Source: Rosa chinensis (lineage: Eukaryota > Streptophyta > Magnoliopsida > Rosales > Rosaceae). From it: a stretch of 64,000 bases of DNA. The stretch covers positions 39,859,456 through 39,923,455 of the forward strand of contig NC_037094.1 in NCBI RefSeq assembly GCF_002994745.2, written 5' to 3'. The notes under the pieces were generated by a model. It did not search any database and was not told the DNA's origin. It saw nothing but the letters and a program-made list of their open reading frames with translations. Position 1 is the stretch's first letter, and every line of letters begins with the position of its first letter. This document shows, in pieces, positions 22,600-34,489 of this stretch. Both the position numbers and the translations under genes were made by a program.

Positions 22600-24000
22600 G
22601 AAAATGAGAAAATGAACCGTTGGATGTGATTATTACAATAAATTATGCGTGTGGTTAAAAATTTAGTCAATTTCACCATAGTTTCGAACCCGATCGGATT
22701 GGTCAACCATATTCACTTGTATGTTTTCTTGGTTAACCGATGGCGTGACAACCGCAAAACGTGCTAATTTTTTTACATCACATTTTTAAATATTTCATCA
22801 ATGGATGTGCGTAGATATAAGATAAAAATTTCAAATTTAATTACAAATATGTTGGTCTATACCAATTTGCCTCCTAAAGTTGTATAACTTATACATTGCA
22901 TTTAAATGATTGAGGTTACCCTCCATGAGCAAAATGGGGGACGAAATGGAATTTTTTAAAATAAACCGCTGGATGTTGTTTTCATATGAATATATGTTAG
23001 TGGTAGAAATTTCCGCAATTTCCGCCTTCGGTTGGACCTCGATCTATCTGGTCAACTTAATACCCTAAATAGAACATATATAAAACAAATATGCTCTTAA
23101 CCGGTCCTTGGCAATTCACTTTTTTCGATCTTTCAGCTCCCACACTCTCATGGGTAGGGGGTCTACTTACGGATGTCAAAATTCCGCAACATTTGTCCGC
23201 GCATGGTGCCGCTCCCCTTAGGGAAGTTTGCTTGTGCAAAGCGTTGACCGCTACGTTGGACGCCTTATTCAAGGCAAATCGGCCTAATTTGTTTACACAA
23301 TACCTATCAATGTTGTATAAACATATGAGAATTTTCAGATTGGTCGATTTTCATTTCAAAATTTTTGGATCGCACATAATCCTTATATGCCTTGTAATGT
23401 AGTATAACTAGTTTATTAGGCTTGTTACCGTCCATGAGCAAAATGGGGGACGAAATGAAATTTTTTAAAATGAACCGCTGGATGTTGTTTTCATATGAAT
23501 ATATGTTAGTGGTAGAAATTTCAGCAATTTCCGCCTTCAGTTAGATCTCGATCTACCTGGTCAACTCAATACCCTAAATAGAACATAAAACAAATATGCT
23601 CTTAATTGGTCCTTGGCAATTCACTTTTTTCGATCTTTCAGCTCCCACACTCTCATGGGTATGGGGTCTACTTACGGATGTCAAAATTCCGCAACATTTG
23701 TCCGCGCATGGTGCCGCTCCCCTTAGGGAAGTTTGCTTGTGCAAAGCGTTGACCGCTACGTTAGACGCCTTATTCACGGCAGATCGGCCTCATTTGTTTA
23801 CACAATACCTATCAATGTTGTATAAACATATGAGAATTTTCAGATTGGTCGATTTTCATTTCAAAATTTTTGGATCGCACATAATCCTTATATGCCTTGT
23901 AATGTAGTATAACTAGTTTATTAGGCTTGTTACCCTCCTTGAACATTGTCAGATTGATCAATTTCCATTTTGAAATTTTTGGCACCCTCGAATAAGCCAT
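22600..24000. repeat. Tandem repeat, about 505-bp units
   Basis: Two near-identical units, 22922-23430 (509 bp) and 23431-23935 (505 bp, lacking one TATA tetranucleotide), followed by a partial unit (23936-24000). A much more diverged unit seems to precede them at about 22610-22921 (shared AACCGYTGGATG, GGTCAAC and GAGGTTACC landmarks). Each of the two good units keeps an open frame of 103 codons, at 23091-23402 and 23596-23907 (+). No known domain is recognised. Confidence 0.85.
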
Positions 24001-24419
24001 AATTTTTTTTTATTTTTTCTATTTTTTAATTACGTTTCTCTTTTTTCTATAATATGCAATTTATCTCTTTCTTTGTAATTGATTTCATAAGTTTTGTTTT
24101 CTTTAATTTCTATTTTCTTTGTTACACAATAATTAATATTGGGAGATTTATATAGGTTAATTGAATATAACCACCTTAAGTAATATTAATAAATGTTATA
24201 AGTTACAAGTATTATATGAATATAAAATATGTTCAATTAAAAACAATGAGTCTTTTATCACCAATATATACTATTAAGCCATATTTTGTGAAGAAAAAAA
24301 TAATGTTTTTTTTTTTTGTTAAACAAAATAAAGCCCATTTCGGCCCTAACGGATCGGGCTTTTCGGGCGGGTAAGGGTTAGCATATTTAAGCCCCGAACC
24401 GACCCTTACCACGACCTTG

Positions 24420-25848
24420 GTTGTGTTAGCAGATCATAAGTATGATGTCATTTTGGGTATTGATTAGCTGAGGCCAAATCATGCTATGATTGATTGTTTT
24501 GAAATGGTAGTGTCATTTCATATACCAGGACAGCCGGTGTTTCGTTATCAATGTCTTAGGTCAGATACTGCTTTGAGGGCAGGATTCTTAGCTCATGTGG
24601 AGTCAGTGAGTTGTACTGCGGTTATGGCAGAGATTTCTGTGGTTTCCGAGTACAGTGATGTATTTCAGGTTATACCAGGGTTACCTCCAAGGAGGGTAGT
24701 GGACTTTGCTATCGATGTGATACCAGGTACTGCACCTGTATCTATGGCACCATTTCGGATGGCACCAACTGAACTTAAAGAGTTGAAGGAGCAAATTGAT
24801 GGTTTACTTGAACAAGGGTTCATTAGACCTAGTACTTCTCCTTGGGGTGCACCTATGGTGTTTGCGAAGAAGAAGGATGGTTCACTAAGGTTGTGTGTGG
24901 ATTATCGGCAGTTGAACAAGGTGACGATTAAGAATAGGTACCCTTTACCTAGGATTGATGACTTGTTTGACCAGCTTAAGGAAGCTACTTTATTTTCGAA
25001 GATCGATTTGAGATCCGGATATTACCAGTTGAGGGTGAAGGATGATGATGTTCCTAAGAATGCTTTTAGGTCCAGGTATGGACACTTTGAGTTTGTTGTC
25101 ATGCCTTTTGGTTTAACCAATGCACCTGCAGCATTTATGGACTTGATGAACCGTATGTTCAGTCCGTACTTGGATAAGTTCGTGGTAGTGTTCGTGGATG
25201 ATATTTTGGTTTATTCCAAGACGTTGGAGGATCATGATAAGCATCTGCGGATTGTGCTACAGATTTTGAGAGAAAATGAATTGTTTGCGAAATTCGAGAA
25301 GTGCGAATTTTGGCAAGGGGAGGTCAAGTTCCTTGGTCATGTAATTTCGAAGGATGGAATCTCCGTGGATCCTTCTAAGGTTGAGGCAGTGATGAACTGG
25401 GGCCAACCCACTACGGTTACTGAGGTACGTAGTTTTCTGGGTTTTGCAGGTTACTATCGGAGATTCATTGAAGGATTTGCTAGTATGGCTTCGGCTTTGA
25501 CCAAGTTGACCAGGAAGAATGTCCAGTTTGTGTGGACTGAGGAATGTGAGCGAGCATTCAATGAGTTGAAGAGAAGATTGACCAGAAGAGAAGATTGACC
25601 ATAGCCCCAGTGTTGACTATTCCCACAAGCGGTGGTGGTTTAGTCATCTATAGTGATGCGTCTCATCAGGGTTTGGGGTGTGTGTTGATGCAGCATGGTA
25701 GTGTTGTCGCTTATGGCTCTAGACAGTTGAAGGTGCATGAGCGTAATTATCCCACTCATGATTTGGAGTTGGCTACAGTTGTTTTTGCCTTGAAGATTTG
25801 GAGGCATTACTTGTATGGAGAGAAGTTCGAACTCTTTTCGGACCATAA
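24420..25848 (+). pseudogene. Gypsy (chromovirus-type) protease end, reverse transcriptase and RNase H fragment
   Basis: The frame opens with a protease tail (DVILGID then TAG where this family has Trp), followed by an RT of the Ty3-gypsy type: [42 protein letters not shown] and the FVDD catalytic box, then [13 protein letters not shown]. RNase H follows ([16 protein letters not shown]...[28 protein letters not shown]). Breaks: the TAG, a 17-bp tandem duplication at 25568-25601 that shifts frame and stops translation at 25598, and an abrupt end at about 25849 where foreign sequence begins. Integrase is missing. Its strand is opposite to the neighbouring gag and LTR. Confidence 0.9.
25568..25601 (+). 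repeat. 17-bp direct duplication disrupting RNase H junction
   Basis: Two adjacent perfect copies of a 17-mer beginning GAAGAGAAGATTG. Since 17 is not a multiple of 3 the second copy moves the frame; the reading resumes in another frame as TIAPVLTIP. Confidence 0.9.
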
Positions 25849-25849
25849 G

Positions 25850-26020
25850 AGTTTCTCTGTAATCCATACAGAAAGCAATCCAAACACTACCACTGATCGC
25901 CACATCTTCTGTTTCAACAACACTACGATCAACCACACTGGATCCATTGTAAACTTCATCATCAGCATAGACAAAATAAAATATGCCGCACCACATAACA
26001 TCTTGGAGATAAGGCTGACC
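25850..26020 (-). repeat. 171-bp segment, copy 1
   Basis: Near-identical and colinear with 31234-31404 (few substitutions, no gap). It sits exactly at the break of the RNase H frame. On the - strand one frame is open in both copies and begins [20 protein letters not shown]. Origin not recognised; it could be an exon-like filler from another locus. Confidence 0.85.
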
Positions 26021-26709
26021 TAAACGTCGAATCTCCACACCCCAAGGTACAACATGCATCTCTCTGAACAATCGATATAGGTACCTTACCTAATATCGCA
26101 ATTCAAATGCACCTAACCATCCCACTTGGAGGTAATCTAAACATCTCACCTGTTTCAATCACATACCAATGCAACAACAATTCTGCAAAACTACTGCACT
26201 ATGCACAACTACCTAAGAGTCTAGAGTCCTGTCCTCACAGTATCTGCATCGATATATCATTTATTGCAACCCTCTCATTGCTAAATTTAAAATGACATTT
26301 CATTTCAAATCAATCGATAAACTCTAGGTCTTACCACAGTAAACTATTTGCAAAATCACAACAAGCATTCCAACTATCTCCGAACACAACAAAATGAGAT
26401 TCAGCCTCAGCCGAACTACTCATCAATTGTCACATGGTATTGCACATATAAACGAAGTTGTAAAAGACTCCTCTATTACAACAATGAAAAATGCATCATG
26501 CAACATACCACCTAAAACAGTATTTTACAAAAGGAAGCCACACGCAAAAGTCTAACTATAGACATCAGGCAAAGCCTGTCACAACACAGAAGGAATTAGG
26601 TTCTCCACTATCACACTTTGCCGTAGCAAGAAAAGTCTTAAGGCCGATAAGACACCTCCATTCCCTACACTTTGCTGAAATTAGCATCCCCTCAGACATG
26701 CCCCCAAGG
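26021..26709 (-). other. Non-coding part of Gypsy internal region
   Basis: It follows the gag stop on the - strand where protease and RT would be expected. Reading frames are broken and I see no pol motifs, suggesting that this copy was already non-autonomous or has decayed. Confidence 0.4.
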
Positions 26710-27748
26710 CTACTGTCCCCGCTGATTTCCTTGTCCCCTACCCTGCTGCTGGGTACAATCCCTTGAGAAATGCCCTGTCTGGCCACAAGTAAAACACGCC
26801 AAGTTCTTCGGTTTCGTACAAACCCTAGCAGTATGGCCAATCTCCTTACAGTTGTAACATCTCAGAGGTGCTTCCTGCCCAACAGGTACAGCCCTAACAA
26901 GTGCAGCTACGTCCCTAGCTAGCGCCTGCTGATGAGTCCTGCGCCTCTTCCAGAACCCACCCTGAGCATCTGTCCCTTCACTGCTCTCAGCAGTTGCCTT
27001 TCCCTTCCTTCGGGAATCCCTCTCAGTTGACTCCTGCTCCTGGAAAATCAGGTTCTCCTGCTCAATGGCAATAGCCTTAGTGAAAATGAGCTCCATCGTC
27101 TTCAGTTCCAGAACAGCGACATCACACCGGATCGAAGCATTCAGTCCCCACTGAAACTTCATAGCTAAGCTCTCAGCATCCATCTGCCTCACAAAGCGAT
27201 ACAGCCTTGAGAACTCAGCCTCATAATCCCTCACACTCTTAGTCCCTTGGACTAACGAGACAAATTCCCTTTCCAACTGGTCCCTCACTGAAGGCGGAAA
27301 GTACTTCTTCCTGAACAGTTCCACAAACTCATTCCAGGTCATGGTGGACACATCCATAACCCTCTGTGTGCCGCTCCACCATACCCGTGCATCACCTTGG
27401 AGCATAAACGCCGCAATCTTTCTCTTCTCAATGTCGTCGCAGACGACCATCTTGAAGCAGGTCCTCATGTTCTTGATCCATTGATCTGCCAACATGTGAT
27501 CCGTTCCTCCCTGGAATGGAACTCCTCCCAACCTCGAAATCTCTTTTGCCAACTTTGACAAATGAGTGGGATCTACAACATCCACAACCTCCACAACAGG
27601 TGGAACCAGGCTGCTCAACGTTCGATGCCTCGATATCATTCTCAAACATCTCCTCAACAGGAGGAGGAATCCTACCCCTTCCTCGAGCTCTACGCCTGCC
27701 TCTGGGTCTACCTCGACCCCTAGCTCGGCCTCCCTGTGAATCCATCAC
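26710..27748 (-). pseudogene. Gypsy gag with two zinc knuckles, frameshifted
   Basis: On the - strand an Arg/Gly-rich start (MMDSQGGRARGRGRPRGRRR) runs in one frame from 27748 and switches to another near 27600. It then continues as a capsid-type region (QWIKNMRTCFKMV, MTWNEFVELFRKKYFP, GTKSVRDYEAEFSRL) and ends with two CCHC knuckles, CYNCKEIGHTARVC and CFTCGQTGHFSRDC, before a stop at 26710. The order and motifs are those of plant Ty3-gypsy gag. The frameshift means no full-length product. Confidence 0.85.
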
Positions 27749-28096
27749 CTAAGGAGCATAACAACCTGTGATTAATACTTGTACAACTTCCAACTACAAG
27801 TATAAGTCAACATCATGACTAAATCAACCACACACTACGTCAGAAGATACAATTCTATCCCCTACGTAAACAAGAGTTAAATCTAAAGGCCCTCATTCCT
27901 CAAAAGATTATAACTCCTAGAAGCTACCTTAAGCTCCTACACTTTGATCGCTGAGCCAACACTACTTGAAGACTCACATTCCAACGCTCACTGCATACCC
28001 AATGACAATATCAATACCGAAGAGCATCGGATGGGGATCCGCTGCAGACGGGCCATCACTCGAGGAGTATTGATTATCACCAAATATGCACCTTAC

Positions 28097-28108
28097 GCTC
28101 TGATACCA
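28097..28108 (-). promoter_or_regulatory. Primer-binding site, initiator tRNA-Met
   Basis: On the - strand TGGTATCAGAGC lies 3 bases after the LTR end at 28112 and is complementary to the 3' end of plant initiator tRNA-Met. It fixes the orientation of this retrotransposon and the end of its 5' LTR. Confidence 0.9.
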
Positions 28109-28111
28109 ATC

Positions 28112-31071
28112 TGTCACGCCCCTGATTTTTAACACAAATAAAAATCGATATATAATCCCATAATTACATATGCGTGATCGTTCAACCATCAATACAAAGC
28201 ACCTGGAAACTTTTTCCCCTTTAAACTACATACGTATTGATGCCTTGAACCCACTATGTCAATATTGACCTGCCCACAGAGTCATATATTACATAAGCTT
28301 ACGAATTAAATTGTCAACAACAAGATAAAACGTAAAATCTCCTCAGAGTCTACTACATAGCGGAAGTCACAACAATGGCAAAGCCAACCAAATTGCTTCC
28401 TACCTGTTCTGCTGCTAACAAGCTACCTCAGCTTCAGCACGATTACCCTGACCTGCAGGATTAACCCCTACACCTTTTGAATAGTGCACCGAGTTGTCAC
28501 ACAACAAACCCGGAAAGTTTTTGCAAGCCCGTATGAGTAACTCAAAACAACTCTCACCAAAATCACGGGATGAACCCCGCACGTTTCAATCAAGAAACCA
28601 AATCACGCTTTGATCCCTTAAAACACGAAATAAAGGAGAACAACTCATACTTTAATTCCCATTCAAATCGAAATAAAAGAAAGCAACATACATCTTGGAT
28701 TCTTTTAAAACGAAACATAGAAAACAACACACTCCTTGGTTTCTATCAAATACAACATAGAAAACAACTCACACCTTGAATTCTATCAATCGTACCATAG
28801 AAAGCAACTCACACCTTGATTTCTATCAAATATAACATAGAAAACAACTCACACCTTGAATTCTATCAGTTGTACCATAATCGTACCATAGAAAGCAACT
28901 TACACCTTGATTTCTATCAAATATAACATAGAAAACAACTCATACCTTGAATTCTATCAGTTGTACCATAATCGTACCATAGAAAGCAACTCACACCTTG
29001 ATTTCTATCAAATCGTTAATAAGGAAAACAACTTGCACCTTGTCCCCTTAAAAAACAGTTAATAAGGAAGCAACTCACACCTTGTTCCCTAAAAACACGT
29101 AATGTCATGAGTTATCAATAACCAATTCCCGTTACCCCATGAATTACCTATATGGCAGACAGACTAGAGCTCTAACTGAAACGTAACCACTCGTCCGGCC
29201 AAAGACGTGATTACCTGATATTCTGCCCAAGGTCTTAGACCTTCGTTCCTCGGGCCGCACAGTCCCTTGGAGCAAATCATTAAAGCAGTCGCACAGGACT
29301 CAAAAACATTACACAAATCGCAACGCCTTTCAAAACAATCGAAATCAACATTTCCATAATCATTGTTTTCCGAAAAGCCATAACACAAAACAATAAAAAG
29401 CATCATTCCATGCATATTATTTTCATACACAAATCTCAACGCTTTTCCCAAATCTCAACGCTTTTCAAAACAAATTGAAATCAACATTTTCACAATCATT
29501 TGTTTTCCAAAAGCCACAACCCAAAACATTAAAACGCATCATTCATGCCTATTGTTTTCATAAATCCACAAACCACCAAAACATATATATTTCACGTAAA
29601 TATATATATACGTAGTCATCCGCTCAGGAATGTCTACTAATACCAACTATAGTTTGCAGTTAAATCAATAACTCTCAAAACGATAAAGGTAATTCCGTTC
29701 GTAAATGAACCTTGTGAAATTACTCACCTCGAAACTCCCACTGCGTCTTCAATACAGAACAAAGCAACCAAATCACAATAGCCGTCCAAATAATACTTCG
29801 TCAAGTACCTAAGGAAGCACAACTTGGATTCAGTCAACGAATCACAAGGAATAACGTTCGAAACCCTAAATTGAACCAAAATTCCCAAGGTGACGCCAAA
29901 TGAGGCGAAACCACATCCGAGACCACCCAATGTCTCCGGAATACTTATACGATCGATATGTCAAATTCACAAGTCGATCGGACGCTCAAATCCTCACGGA
30001 TCGAATCATCAAACAGTCCGAAACCGTAAAAATCATAACTTAATCATACGATCTCCAAAAATTGCATATTATATATCGAAACGCTCAGATCGACGAGTAG
30101 AAGATATATACTACCAGAAACCATCCCTTACATGGCCGGAACTCCACCACCGGCACTGCCACAGGCGGTGGTGCTGCCGCCTGGTCAAACTCGACCACTG
30201 GAAAATCAAGGCCAACAAACATGATCATCATGAAGAGTAGAGCAACTTTCATACCTGGAGCTAAGCCTAGATCGGTCTAGATCGTCCTAGATCATGCTCA
30301 CAAGATCGACCAATCGCTGCCGTCTGATCAAGCTCCAGATTCACTGCGCACCGCTGATCTTCAACCCTTGATCTTCCATTCCACACGCAAAATCATCCTT
30401 CAAGGTGGGTATAAGGATGATCAGAAGGAGGAGGAGATTCCAAAACTGAGAACGATTGGCCAAGGAGTCGCCGAAAAAGTGGATTTCGGGTCGGGTCCCG
30501 ATCGCGTCGACTGTAGCTGCTCTGATCTCCACTTTTCGATGAACCACCATGCAAACCAACACCACAGGGAGGAGCACACGGAGGAGGCGAACTGATCTGG
30601 GCTCGTCTGGTGGTCTGCCGTCGCCGGAGCTCGCCGGAAAAGCCGGGTCGGATCTCCTGGATCCGGGTCGGGTCAGTCGAAAATCAGGAGAGAGAATGGA
30701 GAGTTTCTGAGTTTCCGGAAATGGAAACTTACCAAAATGAAAATAGTAACTTTCCCGAAAGGGAAACCCCTATATATAGAACTTTCTAAATTTTCAAACG
30801 CTCATAACTTTCTCATACGAATTCCGATTTCCGCGTTCCACATGTCCACGAACTCGTATCGACGCGCTCTATAATTTTTGTGAAGGAAGTTTTCAGAGAA
30901 TCTCAACGTATCAAAAGTCAACCTTTGCGTCACCCCTAAAGTCATATTTTCCGAATAAAAATTCTTCCGAAACACTTCCGCTCCATTCACGAGCCACGAA
31001 ACCGTCCAATAACCACAATTTAAATTCCGGAAAATCCTCGGAAAATAAATACGAATTTCCGGGGCATCACA
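28112..31071 (-). mobile_element. Gypsy LTR (family B), minus orientation
   Basis: On the - strand it runs from TGTGATGCCCCGG (31071) to GGGGCGTGACA (28112), 2960 bp, and is homologous to 10888-13496. A TATA-like TATATATAGG lies near 30770. A minisatellite lies at 28620-29100. It is followed by a primer-binding site and preceded by a polypurine tract, so it carries the marks of both a 5' and a 3' LTR. Confidence 0.85.
28620..29100 (-). repeat. Minisatellite in the minus-strand Gypsy LTR
   Basis: Imperfect units of about 40-60 bp such as CACCTTGATTTCTATCAAAT plus ACATAGAAAACAACTCA, repeated about ten times. It occupies the same position in the LTR as the unrelated-looking array at 12655-13050; only the core GTGTGAGTT is shared. 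Confidence 0.8.
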
Positions 31072-31086
31072 TTCCACCCCCCTTAA
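31072..31086 (-). promoter_or_regulatory. Polypurine tract upstream of the LTR
   Basis: On the - strand AAGGGGGGTGGAA directly precedes the LTR start TGTGATG. This is the plus-strand primer position of a 3' LTR. Between it and 31233 lies about 150 bp of element 3' end. Confidence 0.7.
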
Positions 31087-31233
31087 AGAAATTTCGTCCC
31101 AAAATTTAAATGTACAAAACCAACAAGTACGAATAAACTCATTCCCAAAAATCCAATTCTTATTCCCTTGAAAGAAAAACACTCATTCCGAAGCCTCCAC
31201 AGGGTATTGAACTAGTCAATTATCCCTGATCAA

Positions 31234-31404
31234 AGTTTCTCTGTAATCCATACAGAAAGCAATCCAAACACTAACACTGATCGCCACATCTTCTGTTTCA
31301 ACAACACTACGACCAACCACACTAGATCCATTGTAAACTTCATCATCAGCATAGACAAAATAAAATATGCCGCACCACATAACATCTTGGAGATAAGGCT
31401 GACC
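31234..31404 (-). repeat. 171-bp segment, copy 2
   Basis: Second copy of 25850-26020, here joined on its right directly to the first 120 bp of a family B LTR and on its left to the 3' end of a Gypsy internal region. Confidence 0.85.
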
Positions 31405-31526
31405 ACAAAATAAAAATTCGTCTGAAACACTTCCGCTCCCTTCACGAGCCACAAAACCGTCCAATAACCACAATTTAAATTCTGGAAAATCCTCGGAAAA
31501 TAAATATGAATTTCCAGGGCATCACA
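31405..31526 (-). mobile_element. Truncated family B LTR start
   Basis: On the - strand TGTGATGCCCTGG at 31526 through GAATTTTTATT matches the first ~120 bp of the LTR at 31071, then breaks into the 171-bp segment. Its outer edge abuts the MuDR transposase frame, so it marks the original insertion point of the retrotransposon. Confidence 0.8.
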
Positions 31527-33178
31527 CAATTGCAACCCTGAGAATGTTTCTTTAAACACTGAGCAATAACACGAACCTTGTCATTTCTAACAAACTCATA
31601 TGAAAAGCCAATTTTTATCGCATACTTACGCAGCTTATCCCTAAACTCGACAACCCCACCCTCAAACTTTTGGCCTTCAGAATGAATATAACTCTCCCAA
31701 CCTTTTGTCATATAACTCTTTGGTGCCTCTGCCCTATAACACCCCAAATAATCATTCTCTTCAAGCATGGTATTAGAATCCTCACACACTGTATTACTCA
31801 CCACACTTTCACTACTCGAAGGCAAATCAGTCACAAACACTTCAACAAAATCAGAATTGGAACGAACCAAATTCCTAAAAATCATTCTCATATCAACTTC
31901 ACTCTCTAGGAAGCATGAAGTAGAATCCGGAGGAATAATGTACCTCAACATAAACTTGCCTTGAATCAAATTCGGAAAATGAGAGCGTATGGAATCGCAT
32001 AGGTTAAGAAACGACCAATTCTGAAACAATGGAACTGTCGCTGCTTCACTAGAATAAATAAAGGATTAATTTCAGTTTACCCCCCTGAGGTTTGAGGGTG
32101 TTATCATTTCACCCCCTCTACTTTCAATTTTGAATTTTTACCCCCTAAACTTTTCAATTTCAATCAGCCGTGTCCAATTTTTACTGTTCCATCCAAATTG
32201 GACGTTAAGTTTGACTTTTGAGGGCTAAAATGGTCATTTCAACATAAAAAATTAAAAAAAAAATAAATTTTGTCTTCAACCTATACACCACAAATTATAA
32301 TAGGTTTATAAAACCAAAAAAAATACTCTAGGTGGTTGAAAGCCGCTAACTGGTCTACGATATTTGTAATATATCTCCGATAAAGTGAAGAATTTTAGAA
32401 TATATCCCCAATAAAGTGAATAAATATTTGTAAAAAATAATTTTACACTTTATCTGTAAATAAATATTTGTATATCCCCAATAAAGTGAAGAAATATCTG
32501 TGTAAAATCATTTTTAGTCTACGATATTTGTGATATATATCCAATAAATTGAAGAATTTTAGGTTATATCCCCAATAAAGTGAAGAAATATCTGTGTAAA
32601 ATCATTTTTTACAGATATTTATTTACAGATAAAGTGTAAAATTATTTTTTTACAGATATTTCTTCACTTTATTTGGGATATATCCTAAATTCTTCACTTT
32701 ATCGGAGATATGTCACAAATATCGTAGACCAGCGAGCGGCTTTCAACTACCTAGAGTATTTTTTTGTTTTTATAAACCTATTATAACTTGTGGTGTATAG
32801 GTTGGAGACAAAATTAAAAAAAATGAAGAAACAGAAAAAAAATAAAAAAAAATAAAAAAACAAAGAAACAGAAAAAAAAAACTAAAAAGCAGAATAAAAA
32901 AAAAAACTAAGAAACAGAAAAAAAAAATAATAATTTTTTTTTATTTTTTTATGTTGAAATGACAATTTTAACCCTCAAAAGTCAAACTTAACGTCCAATT
33001 TGGACGGAACAGTAAAATTGGACACGGCTGATTGAAATTGAAAAGTTTAGGGGGTAAAAATTCAAAATTGAAAGTAGAGGAGGTGAAATGATTTCACCAT
33101 TTCACCCCCAAACCTCAGGAGGGTAAACTGAAATTAATCCATAAACAAACTTGACAACATGGCTAGTATCCATAAGAA
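31527..33178 (-). pseudogene. MuDR-type transposase, N-terminal fragment, interrupted
   Basis: Minus-strand coding segments 33178-33150 and 32062-31527 join in frame if the element at 32063-33140 and one copy of its target duplication are removed; a splice acceptor (TTTGTGCAG) precedes 33178. The reading has the MuDR N-terminal features: an HVVKFVYSS-like start, then EGQKFEGGVVEFRDKLRKYA, GFSYEFVRNDKVRVIAQC, a typical Mutator DNA-binding region. It ends abruptly at the Gypsy LTR (31526). The zinc-finger and DDE catalytic part is missing, so it is dead. Confidence 0.75.
32063..33140. mobile_element. Mutator-type foldback element (1078 bp)
   Basis: Long inverted repeats (about 250 bp and more per arm) start GGATTAATTTCAGTTTACCC and end with its inverse. 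The 9-bp flanks ATAAATAAA (32054-32062) and ATAAACAAA (33141-33149) differ at one base; 9 bp is the Mutator target size. The interior has repeated ATCCCCAATAAAGTGAAG units and A-rich sequence, with no coding capacity. Its ends belong to the same family as the element at 36553-38069. Confidence 0.85.
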
Positions 33179-34480
33179 CTGCACAAAAATAAAACAAATC
33201 ACTATCCATGTCGCTACTAAGGAAATCAACAGAATCAACACAAACAAGTCACTGCCTGAACAGAAGAACAATATTAAACGTGTTAATAGCAAAGTAACTG
33301 ATAATTCCTGAACAAAACAACAATATTATAAATGTAATTGGCCATGTCACTACTAAGGAATCAACAGAATAACACAAACTGATCACTGCCAAAAGAAGCA
33401 CAGTATAGAGCACTTCACATATAGTACCGCAATAGCAGAAAACATCATCAACATAGAAGTTAACACAAACAACAACAATACACTGCAAAATCGAAAACGA
33501 AAAAATTCACAGAGAGAAGGCTAACCGATCAAACCAGAGAGAGCAAGAAAGAGAAACACTGTAACTAAGGACTGAGTTGACGAAGAAGAAGAAGACAGTG
33601 ACGTGATCACGACAAAGACCGACGAAGCTAGAGATCGAGAAAAAGAGAAGAGAGCTGCGGAAGCTTAAAACCACTCAAAAGTGAGATTTCAGATCGTCGC
33701 AGGGGCAGAAAGCGAAATCAGAAGCTGCCGGTGGAGAGGGTGGCGAAGAAAGAAACTCGAAAAGAGATCTCTGATCAAATCGAATCGGAAGCTTTCTAAT
33801 TAAAGGAGAGAGAAAATTTGAGCTCGCAGATTTTGAAATGGAAGGTTATAAAGGTTTATTACCTTCAGGGCAAAATCGGAATCAAAAAAATTAAAAATTG
33901 ACCTTTTTTAACATGACCTCATTATTCATATGGATTAAATTAATAATAATAACAATTCACAATGAACATTTTTATTAAGTGGGAAACTAGGTGACCTTTT
34001 TATTATTTCACTCTCTAAAGTGACATTTTCCATCATTTCCCTTTTTATTTAACTATTTAGAAAATTAAAATAAATTACTTTCTACAACGTTTTTTTTAAT
34101 CTTAGCTTTTTAAGATTAGTTTTCTAATAATTTTTTATATTCCACTATAAGAAAGAAAGATAAAAAAAACTCAAAATATATTGTTTTTAGTATATTATTG
34201 TGAGATTAATCTTTATTAATATAATGAAGATTTAGTATTATATTATTCTTTAATTCCTTCATTCTATAGTTGAATTATGATGAGATTTGTCTTTATTAAT
34301 AAACATATATTTAATATTTAGAAAAAATGCTTATGTTAAAATAAGGATATAATGTTTTATATCACTATTTTGACAATATAAAAGAAAAAGCATTGGTGGA
34401 ATTGTCATGAGATTTTAAATAAAGAGGTCTAATATTCAAATCTCATCATTGTAGTTTTTTAATATTTTTAAAAACAAAAT
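33179..34480. other. Probable 5' untranslated part of the MuDR-like element, then AT-rich spacer
   Basis: 33179-33850 lies upstream of the MuDR fragment on the - strand and includes a GAAGAAGAAG-rich stretch and GAGAGAGAA-type sequence consistent with a leader and intron. 33850-34480 is AT-rich. I could not find a convincing terminal inverted repeat for the MuDR element. Confidence 0.3.
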
Positions 34481-34489
34481 GAAATTTTG

